From positions 62,001 through 126,000 of the forward strand of contig SSBO01000008.1 of the NCBI GenBank assembly GCA_005281725.1: DNA of 64,000 bases. The letters are read 5' to 3'. The stretch comes from Wuchereria bancrofti (taxonomy: Eukaryota; Nematoda; Chromadorea; Rhabditida; Onchocercidae). A program made the position numbers and the translations under genes. Shown here piece by piece: positions 35,501 to 49,329 of this stretch (within the stretch, counting starts at the first letter, position 1; every line of letters begins with the position of its first letter). The notes under the pieces were generated by a model. It had not been told where the DNA came from and did no database searches. It saw nothing but the letters and a program-made list of their open reading frames with translations.

Positions 35501-37819
35501 AATCCGTAGTGTTAGATTAGGTAGAAAGCTCTGCTTAAATAAAAATAAAACATTCAAGAAATCAAGAGGAAAATACCAAGGAGCCGTTGATCAGACGATT
35601 GGTCAATCCTGCTACCTTCATCGATAAGTAACAATTCGGTTTCTTTTGACCGGACCAATAATTCGTAAAGAAAAACACTCAAAATAGTCCAAATGAAAGC
35701 AATTACAAAAAATAAACGACCATTCACAAGGGCATTAGTCGCTAAACTTTGGCAAACAATGCTCAACAGCGAACTCAAAATGCCAGCCACTGACTGACCA
35801 ATCATTACTGCTTGTACCTGCAACGGAAACATAAAACACTCAAAAACGCATATACAGAAGTGAACTTGAACGTCTGGCACTCCAAAACTCTTCTCGTCAA
35901 CATAATAGTGACTATAAGCCTATCTCGAAAAAGTTTGAGCAAGAAAAAAAAGAAGAAACCATGATATAATTGCTGAAAATCTTGAAACTATCAAAATGAT
36001 AAATTTCGGAAACTACCTAAAAATTTGGATCGAAATATTTCTGAATTTCAGAAGAAGAAACATTACGTTTTCAGATGGAAATTTCGCTGAAAATCCCAAA
36101 AGACCGCAAGCAATCAAACCAATGGAACCAAAACTGGCTAAGGAAGCAAGTACCATCGAAATGCAGAAGAAAGCTAACTGAACTATAAATAATACCAACA
36201 TGATTGTATTATCCGACAAATAAATTATTACAGCAAATGTTAGAGTTACTTGAAAGGAGTGTAAAATTATATTTACGAAACAAATCAATGAGGAACATAC
36301 ATGCATCGGTATTGATATATGTCAATAAAACCGTAGGAACAAGTGACAATAGTACGACCGTATGACCTGCTCGAATTCGTAAAGAATGTCCCAATATGAA
36401 ATATATATACATAGGTATATATAGGAAAAATTTTTTTAATGAAAAATCAGCAATGGTTTTTTTTATTGGAATGAGTTTTGTCATGAATATTTCATCAAAG
36501 AGTAATGTGCATAATTCGATCTGTTTTCGCAATCTTCAAACATAACAAGGCAGTCACAAGTTCACAAACTAAGACCAGGCAATCTAAATGAGAAAGCTTA
36601 ATCAACAACTGCATCTAAATCTAAAGTTCTTGCAAAAATACAGGAAATTAAAAAATCTTACCGTCCTGTTATCAAAAAATTTATTCCCGAACCAAAAACA
36701 CATGAAACACCACCTGTAAGTGTAACCCAGCCTTCGTATGAACGTTGTAGTTCGGTGTCATCATCCTTTCCATCACTTAAAGTTGTATTTTCAGTTACAT
36801 TGCGGAGCTTGTAGTGATAATACTGAAAAAGAAGACTTTTTGGAGAAAGGAAAAAACAACTTAAGCATTAACTATCAAGGTACATGTTCCATTCTTATCA
36901 ATAATCCTTTAATTCATACAATTTGAATCATTTACAGTGATAGCATTGACATACCTCATGCGCATTTATAAATAAATTCCACGGCAGTACACTTGTGGCA
37001 GAAATAAACATGAATGCAGCAAATACCAGCACTCGACACCTATTCATTATTTGTGCGTTCCAATCATATACCGTCAACTGCTGTGATTTCGCCAGAAGTT
37101 CTCGAGAGTCCTGGGAGAAAGTCGGAGTTCTTCCGTTCAATGTATATATGCAAGGGGATAAACGTTATTTTCATATACAATTCTGAAAATTGAACTCTTG
37201 CAAATCTGAGTAACTATCCACTTCGAAAGACTTTAAGGTTTATTAAAAATTGTGAAGTAAAAAAGTTGATTGGTAATCCAAAAACAAATCTGAAAGAAAA
37301 ATCTAATTCGCATTTAAGTTAAGAATTTGCCAAATATTAGACCAATAGTTAAAAATAAAGTGTCCAAATTTGAATTAAGATCAACTCAACTAGAAACAAG
37401 AAATATAAGTGTTCAAATTTATATACCAAATAATGAAAAACTTCGGTCCATATATAAATTAGAACCCATAAATAAATTTTCAGTTACAATTTAAAACAGA
37501 AATATAGAGAGTAAACTTCAATCTAAGTTAGAATCAAAAATTTGAGCAAAACAAAAGACTGGAAAAACTGTCAAAAAATCTGAGAGCATACTGATGATAA
37601 AATTTAATAAAACAATTTGAATAATTTTTCAAATATCATTTTCATGCTCGTTTCTTCCTGAACGACAACATGTACTGCTTAATGTCTATTCTCGGTCTGA
37701 CCTCTAACCTAACCACGTACTTCTCAAACAAAGAAAATTAAACAGTAAGGGAGATGCAATTAACGGCGTACTTTCATGCGCCAACGTTTACGAAAACTCC
37801 GATCCCACCATGAAAACAT
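32570..37819 (-). CDS. Equilibrative nucleoside transporter, SLC29/ENT family (492 aa)
   Basis: Eleven minus-strand exons: 37819-37772, 37110-36955, 36822-36662, 36395-36301, 36248-36067, 35817-35577, 35284-35184, 34908-34800, 34234-34152, 33624-33434 and 32681-32570; the sum is 493 codons with stop. Helix 1 carries the ENT mark SVLPWNLFINAHEYYHYKLR. Later marks are GQSVAGILSS, TAFPAVSSL, the NCGDAFGRL signature and a C-terminal helix ending LVKAM. About eleven membrane helices are visible, with an acidic loop between the sixth and seventh (SKETELL...DEGSR...DNVDNTFEADES). ENTs move nucleosides down their gradient, which matters for parasites that salvage purines. A TTTTGCAG acceptor lies 6 bases before the start codon, as for SL trans-splicing. 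One anomaly: before exon 4 the acceptor position reads ...TTTCAT instead of ...TTTCAG, although joining there gives the right frame and conserved protein. Confidence 0.9.
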
Positions 37820-40800
37820 TGATTTCTGCAAAATCGCAAAATGATTAAAAAAAAAGTCTTTGTTCACCTTTTCCTCTACAATTTTCCTTACATATTGTTA
37901 AATTTCTCTTTTAAAAAGATAACTGATTTCATGATAAAAATTCATGATAACTCAGTGATTATTTGCTATCGTATTTCAACATTAATGCTAAATGAATTTG
38001 ATTTATTGATTTATTCATGGATAATCTCTAATGATAATTCATTAATTTGATCATATCTTCCATATATTCCAGTCATTTTGTATTTCCAAATTTTGTCATA
38101 TTGTTTTAATTAAAATATAATACGATAATACCATGAAAATTATCCATGTAATTATCATAAATAATTCATCCATTGCTGAGTTATTCCTTATATTATTAAT
38201 ATAATCAGATATGTAAAATAGAACTATAATATAGTATTACTAATATTACTCTGATATTTCTGCATAATAGTTACAAACATCAAAATATTATTATTTTATT
38301 TGGAAAAGAAAAATTGACTTTGAATGTTAAATTTCATATTTTCTGCAAAAATATTTTTGAGATATTCCAATCTTAATTTATATTATCTTCCGTTTAAATA
38401 TGATTATTTTGCTTGAACAATATATAAGCACTATTTGAATCATTACTTTGCCATATTATTTTTTTAAAAAAGAAAGAAAACAAGAGGCTCTGTAGCTATT
38501 CTGCGGTTTATTTTAACGTATTGTGATAATATACTTATTGTCTTTGTTATTGTTGTTGTGGAAGCAAAATTTCTCTTGGTAGATTGTTAAGTTAATTTAT
38601 TATTTCGGGAAAGGTTGTTGATTGCAGGGAGATTCGTTGAATGTAGATGTAAGTATGTGGGGTAAGAGAGGAAGAGAATAATCCTTTATTAACAGAAGCA
38701 ACCGTACAATCTTGATAAATCCAACAAAACTGATGCATTATATATATTAAGACGTGGGAGTGGTTTATAATCAGACATTTTTACAAAGAATAAAGTCGTT
38801 TAGACATGATAATGAGTTACTTGAACAATAGGTTACAATGGACAATAGTTACAATGCAAGGATTGCATCACAAAGAACTTACATTGGGTGGCAACTATAG
38901 TTGGTTACAATTGACATTAAATGGTGGATGCTCATAGCATAGGATTGTTATAAGATCAAAGGTCAGCTAAACGAGTGCGATGCATTGCAAAGGAAATTAT
39001 AATGGATTGCTATATTAAGCAGTATTAACATTTATTTAGCTTCGCGATATTGAAATTCGCGACAATTGTTTCATTCTTGGTTTGATTTTTTTTTGTCTGG
39101 AAATCATATTTCAAGTGAAGATTACTAATTGGGAATTAACAATAAGTGGTTTTGTTTCTTTATTAAATTCTTACAGGGCATATGTTCTGCTAAATTTCCA
39201 GTTTTTCATTAAAATTTAAGACTTAATTTTTTAAATTAAAAAAGCTTTAAGCTAAAAATTGACCATGGAATTTACAGTGAATAATAAATAAAGCCATATA
39301 TTCTAAATTCCTAAACACATTTTTATAATTTTGTTATGAAGATATTTCAGTAATATTTTGCACAAAAAGTTTTACTTCTTATTTCAACAAGGTATGTTTA
39401 TTTAAGCACTGAATCATAATGATTTATAATAAAATTATAACTTAGTTGCAATTTTATCTCTTAATTTTTAACTACGTGGAATGTACAGTGAGAAAAGGTT
39501 GTGATAGAAATCGAAGAATTATTGTTATTTTTAGAAGCTTTTAAGATTTATCTAATTGTATTAAAATTTTTAAAACTTTAAAAATTAAGGATTTTGGAGA
39601 AATGGAGAAAATTTTTAATGAGATAATTAGTCATCTTCTCTAAATTACAATCATTTTTTACTATGCAATTACAAGTTAATTACGGAAGTATTTTCTTCTT
39701 TCAAAAAAAGAAACTTTCTGATGATAGCAACGGCAATGTTAGAAAATAAGACTTTAAAGTATGTAATATTTAAAATTTTAGTTTTTTTATACTTAAAAGA
39801 TTTTCAATAATAGCATCATTGCATTTGGAATTTTTTGAAGAATTTTTTTTTTTTAATTTTAAGAAGTTCAAAATTTAAAATTTATTATTCCATTAATTAT
39901 TAAATGCATATATAAGAAATTAAGCATAAGAATAGTTGAAAAAGGAGGGATGAACTTTTCAGATAGGTCTTCGTCCATTTCTGATGGTGCAATCAGTGGT
40001 AGTAATATGATGCATTGTCGGGGGAATATTATTTGCCGAGTAGTTCTCAACCTGTTACGTAAGCACCGATTGGGTCAACCGTAAGCTTTTTTCTTTTTTT
40101 TTTTGATGACACGGAAAGGTCGGTATCGTTCATATCTTTTTCTTTTTGCATCATATTTTTCCATATTCAGTTAATTTAAATCAAATGATGAATTATTTTT
40201 TCTGCATTCTAAGCAATTATTGAATAATCCATTTTTTTTTCAGATTTTTCCAGATTGATTTTCATAATTGAAAATCGTTTCAATTATGAATAATTATATT
40301 TGTACATTTGATTTTTTTTTTTTCAAATTGTGTTGGAATTTTTTATCCAAATTAATTTATTGAGTTTTTCCCGAAAATTTATGAGCAATTTAAAAAAAAG
40401 CTTTTGCACAATTAAGATGGATTTTTTGTCAGAATTTATGCTTCAAATCCCAACTGTATGATGAATAGAAATGATGTATTAGACATAAATTCTGAATTTT
40501 TTTAATTATTATTGAAATTTCATTCCTACCGTCGTTTTGTTGTCGTTAAAAAATTCTTATGTCTTACTGTACTGCTATGGCTTCTGAAATATGTAAAACA
40601 ATAAAACTTTTCAATTACTCGGTTTTTGATCAAATTTATTCTTAATTAAATTGATTAAATTACTAACTAAAAAATTAAACAATAAGTAGTTATTGCTTTT
40701 TTTTGTCTAATTTTTTTAATGTTTTTTCTCCCTTTTTTCTTGATCTTAACTGTGATTACTTTCTTTTTCTACATTTTGCAGTTCAATTTTTGATTATTCC

Positions 40801-40924
40801 TTTTTTTTGCTGGAAATATTGAAAATATTGAAAAGAATTCAATAAATAAGTACTTGATTTTTTTTCACTTGTTGACAATTTATTTCGACTATCTTTTTAA
40901 GATTATCTTTTATTTCGATTGCAG
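37820..40924. other. Intergenic between the ENT and bZIP genes
   Basis: This is mostly AT-rich. A short coding-like frame (39950-40084) is listed separately. A moderately less AT-rich stretch around 38600-39070 contains two TCGCGA palindromes (near 39041 and 39056). No other gene supported. Confidence 0.5.
39950..40084 (+). CDS. Possible 5' exon or small frame, unrecognised
   Basis: This is an ATG-started frame of 44 codons, MNFSDRSSSISDGAISGSN..., Ser-rich, with usage closer to coding than its surroundings. A GTAAGC donor-like site overlaps the stop codon. It lies about 0.85 kb upstream of the bZIP gene, but its phases do not join to the known first bZIP exon. It could be an upstream exon linked through a missing exon, or chance. 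Confidence 0.25.
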   Translation: MNFSDRSSSISDGAISGSNMMHCRGNIICRVVLNLLRKHRLGQP

Positions 40925-40927
40925 AAG

Positions 40928-42457
40928 ATGCAACTTTACAGTAATACATTGATGAATTCATCAAGAGATTTGCATCCATCTTGCAATGTCTCTGATTTCA
41001 GGCAAGAAAAATTTTTGTTCTTAAATTTTAATTTTTTTAAGTTAAAGCAAAAAAAAATTTTTTTTTTATCTTTTTTTATTAATTTTTTTTTATTAATTTT
41101 TTTTATTAATTTTTTAAGTTAAAGCAAAAAACGAATCTTTGTTAAAGAGAAAAATGAACAATCATGTAGATATAGTTTGAAAAAAGAGAAAAGAGTAAAT
41201 TTGAAAAGACGAAAAAATGAAAAAACTTTATTTTGTTAAAGTTTTGAATTTTAATGTTAATGTCATCTCTCATCAATTTCTTTTTTGAATTAATTAATAG
41301 TCTAACTTATAGAAATATTTCAAGAAGAAAATAGAAATGAAATTGGAAAACTCTTTTTTTAAATATTAATGCTCTATAATTCTAATTATAAAGTTACATC
41401 AATTTCATAAAATTTAATAATCCTTAATCATTTCAGTAATGAAACGACCAACAGTAATAAAGACGAAAAAGAAAAAGTTAAAAAAATCGATTTTATAGCA
41501 GTAAGTTATAAAACCTAATTGCAAATATTCAAAAAATAAAAATCAACTTCGTTAATTTTTATTACTTTGTTATATGTATAATTCCAAACAAGCTCAACGA
41601 AATTGATAGTAAACAATTGATATAATGTTTGATTCTAAACAATCTCAACAAAATTAACAGTCGAAAATTGATATAATTGAAACTGCAGACAAATGATATA
41701 AAATTAATAGTGGACAATTGTATAGCTTTCTTAACTTTATTTTTTTTCTGATTTAAAATCTTCAATCATTGAATGCATTAAATCACTAGCCACAATAGCT
41801 TAACTGAATAATTTCTCATTTTTTAGTTTCTTGAAATTAAATATAAAAAGTGACCATTAGGTCTGTTTTTAGATTTGTCATGTGATGCTAAAAAATAATA
41901 GAATTGAAATAAGTGAAGCAATCATTCTTTTGAAGTTCGTGCATTTCTGTGTATGGAAAAAATATTAAGGTTGTTTGTGAAAACAATATGACATTTGACA
42001 AAGTTTAGAGGTCAACAACTTTTCGTAATTGTTAGTTTTATCTAAAATGTTGAATAATTTTCAATTACTGTTCTCAATTAGCTTACAAATATTGAAAGCT
42101 ATTTGGAAAATTAGATAAATTACATTATATTTTATAATTTTTATGCATTTAAATGAATTTATAATTATAAATTCTGAAATACATCAAGTATTTTGATTTG
42201 ACTTAACACTTAATTGTTCATTATAGTTTGAACAGAAAGAATTACGGCGAATTCGCAACAATGATGCTGCTCGACGATCACGTGAAGCACGTCGTGCTAA
42301 AGAAGCAAAAAATCGCTTACGTATGGCTACTCTTGAGCAAGAGAATGGTTCATTACGGGCGCAAATTGATATATTGAAAAAAGAATTGGAACACATACAT
42401 TTAGTGATTTTGGCAGCAAATTTTACGTGGAAGAGATTATTACAAAGTCGATTTTAG
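40928..42457 (+). CDS. Short bZIP transcription factor, CES-2/PAR-like (122 aa)
   Basis: Three exons: 40928-41001, 41437-41500 and 42227-42457; phases 2 and 0 fit. The last exon encodes the basic region (RRIRNNDAARRSREARRAKE, with the N-x-x-A-A-x-x-S-R core) and a zipper with Leu at three heptads and Ile at the fourth (ATLEQENGSLRAQIDILKKE). The pattern R-x-N-N-x-A-A-x-x-S-R-x-A-R-R is that of the PAR/CES-2 group, which in C. elegans includes regulators of cell death and cell fate. At 122 aa it is short; the N-terminal part (Ser/Lys-rich) has no activation domain that I can see. Exon 1 begins after a TTGCAG acceptor three bases before the ATG, fitting SL trans-splicing. Intron 1 uses a GC donor (CAG|GCAAGA) with a normal TTTCAG acceptor; without that join the reading frame stops. 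Confidence 0.82.
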
Positions 42458-43957
42458 AGAAGGATTTCAATTATTCATTTTTTCATTATAACTTAGAAAA
42501 AAAAAAACAATTTGATAGACGACGTTTAAATCTGGCTATAAGTAGTTGAAATTAAATTCAAATTAAAATATTAAGTAATCATTAGAACAACGATGTATAA
42601 TGCAATAAGTTGGATGATTTAATCTTATTATTTTGATGAGTCAAAGTTCCCTTTTTCCGCATATCGGTCATAACAAGAATGCTATCTTAAAAGTTTTGGC
42701 ATGAAATTTTTTGATTGTATATTTTCGTAATCTCGCATGACTTTAAAAAATTTTTTCACATTCTCGGTTATATAAAATTGAATGTTTAATTTACTGTTGT
42801 TAATTTACCAAAATAAGGATATAAAATGTGAAATTTAATTTTAATTTTAATTCTGCTTAATTTAAATAGTTTATTTGTGAACTTGTAAAACACAGCAACT
42901 GCAACAACAGCAAGGAACATTTTTGTATTTCTTAAGATTCTAGAAACACATTCACTTTAGCAAAATTTCATTAATTAAATGAATAGAAATCATTGAAATT
43001 TTCTTTCAGCAGCACGAGAAAATATATTAATATTTTTAATTATGTTTAATAAATTCAAACCCGTCTAATTAATTCGAACTGTTTTCACTGTTCATTTGTT
43101 ATTTAATGTTTTCGAATTGTTTCCACTGTTCATTTGATATTTAATGTTCACTTATAAAAGATGAAAATTAAAAATTTTTAAAATTATTTTTACATTTGTT
43201 TCATATCTTATGTTGATTAATGCATAATTAAATAGCTCAAATTTGCATCATAAATCAAAATAAATCAAAAAAAATATATGGATCAAAATCGAATATATGA
43301 ATCAGTGCATCTTACTTTTTTCTCCTATTATTTACAAAGCTTTTTAAAAAGTTTGAATTATCTTTTCACATATTCATTTTTAAGCAACGATGTAATGGTT
43401 TTCATTGCTTTAGATTTATTAATTTATCAATATTTCAGATAAGTTAAGAATAGTTATTCGTTTTCTTAACTAACAAATAGATAATTAATGAATCTATTGC
43501 CGTGATACTTCATTAGTTCTATTTATTCTCTACCTAAAGACTCGAAAGAAAATTTGCTTGTTTTGCCAGAAAAAGAATGTTTTGCTCCAATCTGAGAAGG
43601 ACACTGTAAAAAAATTTAATGCATTTTTAACTATAATATATTTTATCCTATATTTTGAAAAATTGTTGACTTTATATGTGAGATCAAATACATTTCGTTG
43701 AATATTATTCAGATATTTTGCCATTTTTTGCATATTAAATTTCCTAATTATAAAAAATTAAATAATTTAGAAAGTTTTTTTTCATTGAAAATTTTAAATA
43801 TATATAACAATTTGAAGTTTGATGTTTGATAATTTGATCAGATTATAATTAACTTTGCTAGTAACCGGTAAGTAGGTAATAGCACTGTTGCATCGGTCAT
43901 TGAATGCCGTGGTATTTTATCAGCGGTCATTGTTGCACAATGTCACATCAATTGCAG

Positions 43958-44030
43958 ACTCACATACACATGCACACATACACACACACATGCACACACA
44001 CATGTACACACACATACACACACACGCAGA
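43958..44030. repeat. (CA)n / ACACAT microsatellite
   Basis: Imperfect CA repeats with ACATGCAC and ACATACAC variants, able to form left-handed DNA. The two overlapping 62-63 codon frames here are products of the repeat. Confidence 0.9.
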
Positions 44031-47000
44031 CCATACGGACACATTTATATATATACATGTCGGAAGATGCAGGTAGTTTGAAAGGTGTTACATAATTTAT
44101 CTCTATGAGTTGACGCAATAAAAAAAGAAATAAGAAAATAAAACGAATCGATCAAAGAAATTTCGTATTAAAGAATGAATTATTTGGTAGAAAACAAAGT
44201 GAATATTAATTTAATTTCCGATTTTATTTTCTATCAACAATATTCATTCTTTATGTTCGGAGAAAATTTCTTTTTTAATTTAAAAAGAAGAAAAAGTGGA
44301 TGAAATATGATAAAATATTTGAAACGTATTAAATATAACAAACACAATTTACTAAAAAAAAATTAAATCTAAGCAAATCCAGACAAATTAGATTCTAAAT
44401 TTATCCAATTTATTTAAGATTTACATTAATAATATAATATTATTGATAAATTTATAATTATTATCATATAAATATTGAACGGTAAATTATAAACAATTTA
44501 TCCAATATCTATCATATCTACCAGATTGCTTATTATTATTAAACTGATAAAGTGAATAATTTATATCAATTAGCAATTCAACAAAAACAATTGATAAAAT
44601 CTATAGGAATAACAATTGATAATACTGTCGTAAATAAAATTTTTCATAAACAACAACAACAACAAAAGAAAAAATTGAACGAAAAATACTAAATATTTCT
44701 ACAAAAAATGATATATATACATCATTTTTTGTGTTTATACATATATACATGTTAACATTAAAATATAATTCTTTAGCGTTTTTTAAATCTTTTTTTAAAA
44801 ATTTTTTTTCAAATCTTTTTTTCATCTTTAAATTTTTTAATTTTTTTTTTATTTTTTTAAATCTTTAAATTTTTTAAATCGTTTTTTAAATTATAAACGT
44901 TATGAAAATTTAAGTTATAAAAATAAAGGGAAAAATAAAACTAAAAAAACAAATGATCAGCATTATGGATGGAATTAATATTAATAAAAATTATACAAAT
45001 TGTAAGATTATCACTTTCTTTTTCTGTTTATGATAATGAATAAAATGGATGATTACGATAAAATGATAAGATGAAAGCTACGCCACAAACTGTATCATTC
45101 TAATTTAGATTAAGTTCGAATATTTCATTTACTTCATGAATTTTAAATAGTTTAATTTCTCCAAAGTAAATACCAAAATAAATTTTGAAATATTGCTTTG
45201 CTTAAATTTACAAGTCTTTATATGAAAAAGAATTTTCGAAATATTCTCTTTCATGTGCTCATATTTACGAATTTTAACTTACTTAATAAAACTTACTTAA
45301 GTTACTTGATTTTATATTTCCAATGTTATCTTGATGTAACGACTCGTTTAAAACTAATCAATTTTATTGTAATAAAAGATTCGAAAAAAAAAAAAGAAAA
45401 ATTTCTAATCTCTGGTCTAATGGGCTACTAATATTAATATTTTTGTTATTAACTAATAAAAAAATTTTAATTAGTGTTTTTTTTTTTTAATTTGAATGAT
45501 TAAGAAACGCCATTTCTATATTATGTTGAATTTATGATTTTTGCTCTAAATGATCATTTATTAATTATTTCAAATCTCCTTCATATTTCTTTTCTTTGAA
45601 AAATTTTTTATTATTGAAAAAATCATTACCATTTTACATTATTTCAGCATTTAATATGAAAATTGTTATCAATTTTTTAATAGTTTTTGTTTATTAAACT
45701 ATTATTATGAATTAATAATTGAAAGATTTCGAATATTAAATTTTATTTTTTATTTCCTTTAGGAAAAAATTTCTCTGTTTGCTAATTGTTGCATGTACAT
45801 GTTGCACAGTAGAATGCATTTTGATGCATAGAATTAGTCTTATCGTTTTTTTTTTTCAGGATTTCAAATTTACTGCTACAAAACTTTTTTTAGCTGTTCA
45901 CAAATCATATAGAGTATATATAAATATAATTAATTATATAGGTATAGCTTTATTATTATTGTTATTATTATGATTAAAGAAGTAATGTGCCACTGAAATA
46001 AATGAATAATTAAAATTGTTCAAGATAATTAATTAATTCCATAGTTATGCAATATAATTGAATGTTTGATAATCAGGCGTATATTTAACAATTATAATAT
46101 TTTTTTCATTTTCAACACAAAAGTAAACTGTTCAGTTCTTACCTTTGTTAAAGGAATAAATATTTTCTTTTCTTACTTTTTTTTAAATTTGTAATCAATG
46201 GGAATATTGTCATATGAATTGGTAACAAATAATTTTTCTATCATTGAATTCATCTTTTACTTAAGTGAAACTTTTTTTTTCAAATTTTAATAATACAAAG
46301 ATAATAGTGCTATTATTGGCTAATTGGCAATCATTGTATTTTGTGAAATTTTTTGCAAATGATGACACTGCGTTAAACTTTTTTTTACTTACTTAAATTG
46401 AAACTTAACTTATAAGTAATGATGCAATGTAATATTCATAAAATGAAAACTTCAATGATCATAAATGAGATTTGATTGATCTCGTAGAAAATGTTATCCA
46501 GGAAGATAAATCATTACCTGTTTGATTAATTAATTATCAACATTGATTAATTGTGGCGAAATTAGAATTTGCATTCACTTCTTCTTCCTTAGCTTATTAT
46601 TATTATTGTTATTGTCATTGTTATTATTGTATCACTAATTACGATTATTATTCTTTTGAAGAATGAAAGAGCTTGAGCTTAATCGTTTTTCAAAATTTGA
46701 CACTTTTTTTTGTTAGTCTTTCAAAATTTCAAATTATTATTAATTATTTAAGGAATAGTTCTGTTATTACTGCAATTATTATGATTAGAAAAAGTAAAAT
46801 ATTGTTGATGATGTGATTAAAGCATATATTTTTACTTATTGTCAAAACTTTAATCATTTATTTTTACGTTTACTGATTATGCATTTTGTATTAGTTATTT
46901 TATTTTAGCAGTATATCCCAGAATATTTGATAAATTCTGCTGATAATGTTAATTATAATTTCAAAGAGGAAAGAAAAACTGTAATTTATTTGCTTTTAAT

Positions 47001-47706
47001 TGATAAAAGATGAAAACAGACTAAAATATTTCGAACAAATATCAATTTGTTTTCACCATTAATCATTCGAAATATTTCAAATTCATAAATTATTCATCTC
47101 ATATTTTTCACATTGTTAATTATCATCGAATGGATTTAAGCATCTTAAGAAATCTAAGTTAATAGCTTTGAATGATGAATAATACATAAACAAAACGATG
47201 AACAAACAATATTATTTTAATTTAAGTAAAACAGCTTTGTACAATTTGCAGTTAACGTGAAATATTTAAAAGTCAATCATAAATTCAACACTTTATTTGG
47301 GAACTTTAACAATCTTAATAATATTCTCATCTTGTAAGAGAATAACTTCAATTTGATTTTGATTTTTTTCAACTCAAATTTTACTAAATTTTCTAAGTTG
47401 ATTCGAAAATCAAATGTCCTACGAGCAATATTGCAGTAAAACCTTAAACAGTTTTAGCATTCAAAATGGTCAATTAATCATTCAATAAAATAATTAGTCA
47501 GATTTGTTATTAATTAAAATAAGATTCCTCATTGTTCAATTTTTTCCAAAAAATTGCATACTGCTATGTTTTCTCAATAAAATTATTGTAGAAAATTCAT
47601 ACATAATAGCAAAAGAAGAAGGAATTTTTTATAATATTGCAATAATTTCGTCGATATTATTAATCACATAACGTTATCTCTTATCAGTTGTGTTAAATAA
47701 TTTATT

Positions 47707-47725
47707 CCCCCCCCCCCCCCCCCCC
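47707..47725. repeat. Homopolymer of 19 C
   Basis: An uninterrupted C run in very AT-rich DNA; the minus strand carries 19 G and could form a quadruplex. Its length may be uncertain because sequencing slips on such runs. Confidence 0.95.
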
Positions 47726-49329
47726 AATTTCTTCGCAAAAATTTCAAACATCTAAAAATTAAGATATTTTTTCCATTAATTTTTTGATATAAAAAATTCA
47801 TATTTTTTTAACCAATCTATTTGATTGAAAATTTCATCCCGTCCTTTATCACTATCATTTATCACTTAGTTCAACTTTCATTCAGTCTTATCATTCCACG
47901 TGAAAGTGTTTTCTTTTAATTGAACTTAATAAGAGAGGAAAGAAAAGGGGCAACAATTTGGTTAAAAGTTAACTTTCAAATGAATTCATTTCTAGTATTA
48001 TTAAATCTATTCTAATATCATTAAATATATTTGTTACCATGTTATTATTTATAAAATTGAAAAATAAATTTTAACTTTTTTACTCATTATACTTTTTCCA
48101 TTAATATCATTCATCTTTTATTTTTGAAAGTTATAAACATTGATTAAATTTTAATTTCGTTCTTTTTTCTTTTTTTTTAAAAGTACTAAATTAATTTGCA
48201 TTTTTCATTTTGTTTTGCATTGCTAATTTTTCCAAAAACCTTTTTTCGGTTTGACTGAAAAAAGAAATGAAAAGACTAACTAACATTTATATACAGTTAA
48301 TGGCGAATCAACGGAAAATTTTTGAGAGTTTTTTAAAAATATTCGAAAAATTTTTTTTCTCTTTTCAATAAATAACCTTTTCTTTTCTCTCTTTCTCTTC
48401 TTCCTTTACAGTTTAATTAAAATTGATTGAAAAGTGATTGGCAAATTCTAGTATCATTCTAAATGTAGTGTCAGCATTTTTCTTTTTCTTTTCCTTGCAC
48501 TTTTTTTTATTTTCGTTTGGTTAAACTCCTAAACTATTATTATTTTTTGTCTTATTAAAATAAGTTAAAATCTTAATTGATAAACACCTATTTCCATATT
48601 ATTTATAAGAAAAAAAACAAGGAAAATGACACTTTGTCTTAATTAAAGTTATCAATTTTGATTTCTCATAATTAATCATTCAAAGATATTAAATATTAGA
48701 TTATTTTTTTTCTTTTCGCAAAAGTAATAGGAAGTATTTATTTGTTATAGATAAAATTGTTGAAATTAAGTACTGCTGGAATTATCTAATAAAAAATAAA
48801 ATAAGAATAAACATTTTAATTCATATTTTATCATTTTTTTAAAATTATCGTATAAAATCATTCATTCCTTTATTTGAAATTCTAAAAAATTTGTTTTTAT
48901 CATGCAAAAGATTTGGTATTAATTGCTACAAAATGCATATTGTCTGAGCTCTCCAATTAATTAGTTTGAATTAATTAAAGACGATGACATGAAAAGTATG
49001 GACAAAAAATAGGTAAGGTAAGAAATTATAGGAATTCGAAGTAAGTAATCGATAAAAATTTCAAGTTTCACCGAATAAAAATTTAAAAAGTAATACACCA
49101 AATATCAAATAACTTACTTTAACTTGTTATCATTTTTCTATTCATTTGATTGAAACTATTTTTGTTTGCAACTATTTACATTATTACTTTAAATTTTTAT
49201 ACTTTCTGATAAATACAATGCTCACTTCATTAATGAATAAAAATTAGGAATTTTTAAGTCAAAAAAGAAAATTTCCTCATCTAGCATATTGTATTTATAC
49301 ATTGACATTTTATGTGAGAAAATGTAATG

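Noticed and set aside
43888..44095. Two overlapping His/Thr-rich frames
   Set aside because: They are translations of the CA microsatellite.
46915..46980. Possible exon (YIPEYLINSADNVNYNFKEE) after a TTTTAGCAG acceptor
   Set aside because: Short, isolated, no partner exon within several kb; not distinguishable from chance.
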